Assembly (NCBI GenBank): GCA_020064725.1
Contig: JAGTWJ010000019.1
Location: forward strand, 4,402,001 to 4,466,000
Length of the DNA: 64,000 nucleotides
Direction of reading: 5' to 3'
DNA from: Drechslerella dactyloides
Taxonomy: Eukaryota > Ascomycota > Orbiliomycetes > Orbiliales > Orbiliaceae
Part shown: one piece after another, positions 59,751 to 64,000 of the stretch
Layout: the number at the start of each line of letters is the position of its first letter
Position numbering within the stretch: position 1 is the stretch's first letter
Made by a program: the position numbers and the translations under genes
The notes under the pieces: model-generated
Database searches by the model: none
The model's input: only the letters and a program-made list of their open reading frames with translations
Told to the model about the DNA's origin: nothing

Positions 59751-61897
59751 ATGAAGTTGATAAACTATCAAGATATCTGGCAAGACTACAGTCTGCCTAT
59801 CTTTTACCGGTGGAGATGGACCATGTCCATCGGCACCTCAAACACTCTCATAGCTCTGCTCGCTGTCATAATTACTCTTACCGGTCCTCGGTCTTGGAAG
59901 ATCTTTCGGTTCATTCTTCATCATTGCCGCAACCACGAAATCTCCAGAAGCGGGCGCGAGAGATTTCAAGATATTTTCCTCTGCAACTCTGAGAGCGATC
60001 TTGGAACTTTTACTTTGATGTTGTCTCTTTTGCGAAGCTGGACAAAATATGACCTAGGGCCCCAGAAACTATCGAAAGTTGGAGTAATGCTGATAATAGT
60101 CTTTGCATCTATCCATGCCGCAATATTCACTGCACTGGGTATCCTGTTACCAGGATGGATGTCAGCGGGAGCTGGCTCATCTATCGTACTTTCCAACAGC
60201 AACAACAGCACTGCACTTAACTTAGATGGGGGGGACCGAAGACTCTATAGCTTTATAGCTAAAACATCAGTCAATCTTGTTTCGGACGCCGAACAATACT
60301 ATAGAGAATGTTATGAGGGAGACGCAGCCGAAAACTGCAACTCTCTATTCATGCGGAGGATCGAATTTAAGGAAGAAGAAGTCGCATGCCCTTTCCATAA
60401 AGAGGCTTGCTATCGAGGACTCCCAGGTATTTCACTTGATACCGGGCCTGTTCCGGCAGAATTCTTCGGCATAAATTCCAAAGCCTCAAGATCAATAACA
60501 CTACAAAAGCGAGTGATCTCGGCTGTGCTTGACCCCTCTCCTTTTATATATGCCGAAGACGATCAGCGCTATCACTTCAACTTTAGCGCCTTCCCAGAAA
60601 ACCATCCGGCCAACTCGCGTCCCGAGTCTCTCCTCTTTCTTCACAGAGTAATAAAGCTTGGACCATCGGCGCCTGATGGATACGCTATCGACTTTGCCTT
60701 TAGATTGCAAAGTAATGATACCGCTGTTATTCATCCATATCTATCTTCTGCCGCTCATGCGGACCTCAACCTGATTATCCTGAATAAGGGCAACATGGTG
60801 TTTCAGCCCCAGTGCGATGACCCTTTCTTCGAAGCACATGAGCCTTGGACATTCGACTCGTCAGTGTATTACCTAAGTCGCCCTCCAATATCAATTCTCG
60901 CGCTTGTCGAAGAATATCAACTATGTAGTTCCCGAAGTGGGAAGTGCACTCGATGGATGGGAAGGCTGCAGATGCTCGATAAGTCGACTTTTAAAGATAT
61001 GGAGGATTACTCAATGGAAGGCGCATTCCTTACGTTATTGGTCGGCGCACAGGCCATGGACATGCTAACATTATGGAACGTACGTGGAGTGGCAATGCTT
61101 TCAGCTGTGGGCCAAACATTCTCTTCCAACTGGATTCAATACAACTTGCCCGATAATCAGTGGAAAATAGAAGTCCGGCGCTGGTTGGGCTGGGTCTGGC
61201 TAGTCTCCAACTCACCATCTTAGACATATCACTGGGAACCTCAGAGCACATACAATATAATATAACCAACGCGCTTGACCATCCGATGTTGCAGCCTCTA
61301 AAATATTTCTACGGGCACAGCGTTAAATTCCAATCCCCGTACCACGTCACATTCAACATGAGCCTCGTTGTCACCCTTCTGTTACTGCTTGCTCTCATCT
61401 GGATTGTTAGCTTCTCGGAAGAATTCGTCGAGAGAAGGATGTTCATTCGATGGCCGAAAAGAGTGCTCGCTTGGAGACTGGACTCTACCACCCAACTATT
61501 TCGCCAGCTCAACGAGGCTCTGGGAGCGGGTACCTGGCATAACCAGCCTTTAACTGAACTGCCAATCGTTTACGGCTACCTTCCAGTACCATCATATCGC
61601 AAGCCGTCGGCAAACCCCAAGGAGTTACGGGCGTCCGTATTTGGGGTCGGATGGGAAAGGGCTATACGCAACAAAATAACTGCCGGGTTTTACAAAACAA
61701 GCCAATCCCTCTGGAGAATATGCAAATATTCTTTAGAACTGTTCAAACTGTGGGAACGCGATGGTCGCTCCTGGGTTACATCTCAAATATCAGAATTTTG
61801 GGCCAGAATGTCAGGAAGGGCTTCTCAGCGGACCAGTAGATCGGCTTCGAGTTTGGGTCATGTCATTGGTGAGCAGAATGACTTGCGCAGCAATTGA
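59751..61897 (+). pseudogene. multi-pass membrane protein, frameshifted, unknown function
   Basis: An intronless frame from ATG 59751 runs 490 codons to a stop at 61221-61223. The protein clearly continues in another frame from about 61,190 to a stop at 61895-61897. The break falls in RRW, where the expected continuation GLGLASLQLTILDISLG is one frame away; a one-base loss in CGCTGGTTGGG near 61181-61190 explains it. No intron of usable length fixes the frame. The joined product would be about 715 aa. Hydrophobic segments lie at about residues 25-45, 110-132, around 425-440, and near the end (SLVVTLLLLLALIWIVSF), separated by a large, probably lumenal or extracellular region with Cys residues (CYEGDAAENCNS, CPFHKEACYRG) and Asn-x-Ser/Thr sites. 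It resembles a lineage-specific fungal membrane family of unknown role. A sequencing error is possible. Confidence 0.6.
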
Positions 61898-64000
61898 ATT
61901 CAGATTGTTTTTGAGATTTGTAAGCTAGGGTGAGATCCTAAATTATCTTCTAGCTACCAATTATAAGTTGTCGAATTGAGTCACACTGTAACATCGGATC
62001 CGCGGAGGCTTTCGCGATACTTAACAATTCTAGTTGCAGTTATGGGAACAGCCTCGAACACCGGGCTATCGTTATCTCAGACTGTTTAAATTAGTACGCC
62101 GCCGTGTATAGGGCAGCGTCGATAGCTAGGGTCGCTGCATTGGCCCAGAACCCTCATTTCCAAGAGCAATTGAAATTTGAACCACCAGTTCCAGCTACCT
62201 TACAGAGCCCAAACATATAAATTGTCAACTGCCCCATACTCTAGGAGCGGACGACGACCCAAGCTACTCAATTATAATTATACCATCACAGACCGTTTGG
62301 TTCAACAGATCTTCGAAAGATATCAGTCATGCTCCCGTAGAATGATTGCGAAGAGAAATTAACTGGCAGCAGTTAGGAACTCTATTTGAATGAAAAGGTC
62401 ATTCTAACGCTTTACGATAAGACTTTCTACATCGGTTGATAATTAGGGCTTAAACTCCCACCTGGAATCACAATGGTGCGTATTACAGTTGTGGATATAG
62501 AACGTAACAACGCTATAGATAATTGTATTAGCTCGATCGTAGCTGGTATTTACTGCAGTAGGTGTTATGGATATTGCGCTTCAAGGTGTTAGGCTTTAGG
62601 CCTGGGTTATATCATCTACCTTGGGTTCTCTCTCTCTTTCTTCATGAGGCCTAGGGTCATATAACTATTTATAGGAATGCTCATATGATCTGCCTATGTT
62701 TTTTCTGTGTATAGCCCTTTCGTCCCTTCTCTTTACATGTATGTATACTAGAACACATCGATAGAACCTCATCATCGCAAGCATCAAGTCCTCAATTGTA
62801 AATCACTCTATTATAGTAGCTTTCTAGATGCTGAGAGCCGGCTACTATTAGGACGTTGGCCAGGTAAGGAGACACATCCTCGGATAATCACAGAGATAGA
62901 TTGAGGGAGATAAACAAACATACCTACATTAGATAGTTCTTGAGAGAGAGAGAGCGAGAGACTTTTTCAATCAGTCATTGATCTTACCATCATCATCATA
63001 TCGTATCATCATCGTATCGTAGTATTCTTATAGGCTATGAGCCTACGCATCCAAGATGCCACCACGACGCCTTTAACATATTATCGAACGAAAAAGAAAG
63101 AAAGAGAGCTATAAAAAAATCTATGCGAAATATCAGATCATATATTTATATATATGGTTCAAGACGTCGACGCGTAAGTTTAGGATAATAGACATTATAT
63201 ACTGTGTGTTACGCACGCCGGAGTCTTCGCATGATACATTCACATCTATGTACGCGATTCAATTGTGGACGTCCGCGCAGTGTGTTTGTGGGATTGCACG
63301 AATTCTGTGGCCAATCAAGTGCAATCTCAACGAACTTATACGGATACTTTTAAGTACGACGTGTAACTTACCACGCGTGTGCACGTGCCGAACATACAGG
63401 TTTAGAACCTACTCTCTTACTAATCGTTATTATTGGAGACCTGTGACTATTATCCTGACAGCACTGCTGAATCACCAAGCTATGGTCACTAGTACTCATG
63501 CAGAAACTGCCCGTATACGTACCGAGCTGTGGCGTTGTAACGAACTGTGTGTCCCGTCCCACCAGTGACCATGAACTCGTCAGTCACCTACACGAGTACA
63601 TTTTCTTGGTCATGTAGGTGAAGACGTAGGGATCTACAGGATGCAAGTTCTCGAGTGAGTCTACTTCCTGTTACTAGTGTCGACGCCGGAGCTATATCAC
63701 TCTGCATATTAACGTTATGCGTGCGTGCATTCCTGCACGCATGACCTCTGTGACCCGGCTTTCGATTCGACGGACGGATAGACGCACATGCGGGTTGTCT
63801 CGACTGTGTCCTCAGCTGGAATGTGGGGCTGTGAATGAGCGGGCGAGAGATATTTATGATTCGTTGGATATTCGTGTCGACGGAAAGAAAGTCCGGTGCT
63901 GCATGCATGGCCGACCGGTTGCAGTTAGGTAATTGGCCGGCAGATGATAATGCGCTGTACACGGTGGGCATATCTGTACGGGTATCCGTAAGTGTCAATC
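61898..64000. other. AT-rich gene-free flank
   Basis: Visibly AT-richer than the rest. It has a GA-run at about 62,944-62,960 and ATC/ATCGT simple repeats at about 62,990-63,025. No coding frame above about 135 codons shows features, and no telomeric repeat is seen. Confidence 0.55.

Noticed and set aside
1..64000. CRISPR arrays, insertion sequences or biosynthetic gene clusters
   Set aside because: No regularly spaced repeats, no transposase or reverse-transcriptase motifs and no PKS/NRPS/terpene-type genes were seen.

Overview
The window looks like nuclear DNA of a filamentous ascomycete (Pezizomycotina). The evidence is dense 50-270 bp GT-AG introns with CTAAC/CTGAT-like branch sites, pyrimidine-rich stretches upstream of start codons, roughly 50% GC, and fungal gene types: a Ppm1 methyltransferase, a Dip1/Ldb17 actin regulator, a GT90/CAP10 glycosyltransferase, an Fcp1 phosphatase with a BRCT domain and an Lst7-type folliculin. 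No CRISPR array, bacterial operon or intact transposon was seen. I built the exon-intron structures by hand, from reading frame, splice consensus and conserved protein blocks.

Layout. 1-8.3 kb is gene-poor. 8.3-18.2 kb carries three plus-strand housekeeping genes: folliculin/Lst7, Fcp1 and a rhomboid protease. 18.7-20.8 kb holds a decayed gene of unknown family with its own TATA box. 21.2-31 kb carries a NOPCHAP1-like snoRNP chaperone, an unknown PPxY protein, a C2H2 zinc-finger gene and the importin Kap121/Pse1. 32.8-36.5 kb is a divergent pair, a CBS-PB1 membrane protein and ribosomal protein eS26, sharing a promoter with a palindromic CArG box and a perfect hairpin. 37.3-48.9 kb carries a second zinc-finger gene paralogous to the first, a GT90 glycosyltransferase, a mitochondrial transcription factor with an AT-hook array, Ppm1 and Dip1. 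49.7-56.3 kb is Msh2 and eIF2A. 56.3-59.7 kb is non-coding with inverted repeats. 59.75-61.9 kb is a multi-pass membrane-protein gene broken by a frameshift. 61.9-64 kb is AT-richer and shows no genes.

Most genes are unlinked housekeeping functions: Pol II CTD phosphatase, nuclear import, mismatch repair, translation initiation, PP2A methylation, actin nucleation. There is no biosynthetic or defence cluster. The more unusual items are the two same-architecture zinc-finger genes about 12 kb apart, an internal insertion in eS26, six AT-hooks on the mitochondrial transcription factor, repeated use of GTTCGT 5' splice sites, and two broken genes. I did not find a convincing new multi-gene system; the zinc-finger pair is the best candidate for an undescribed family.
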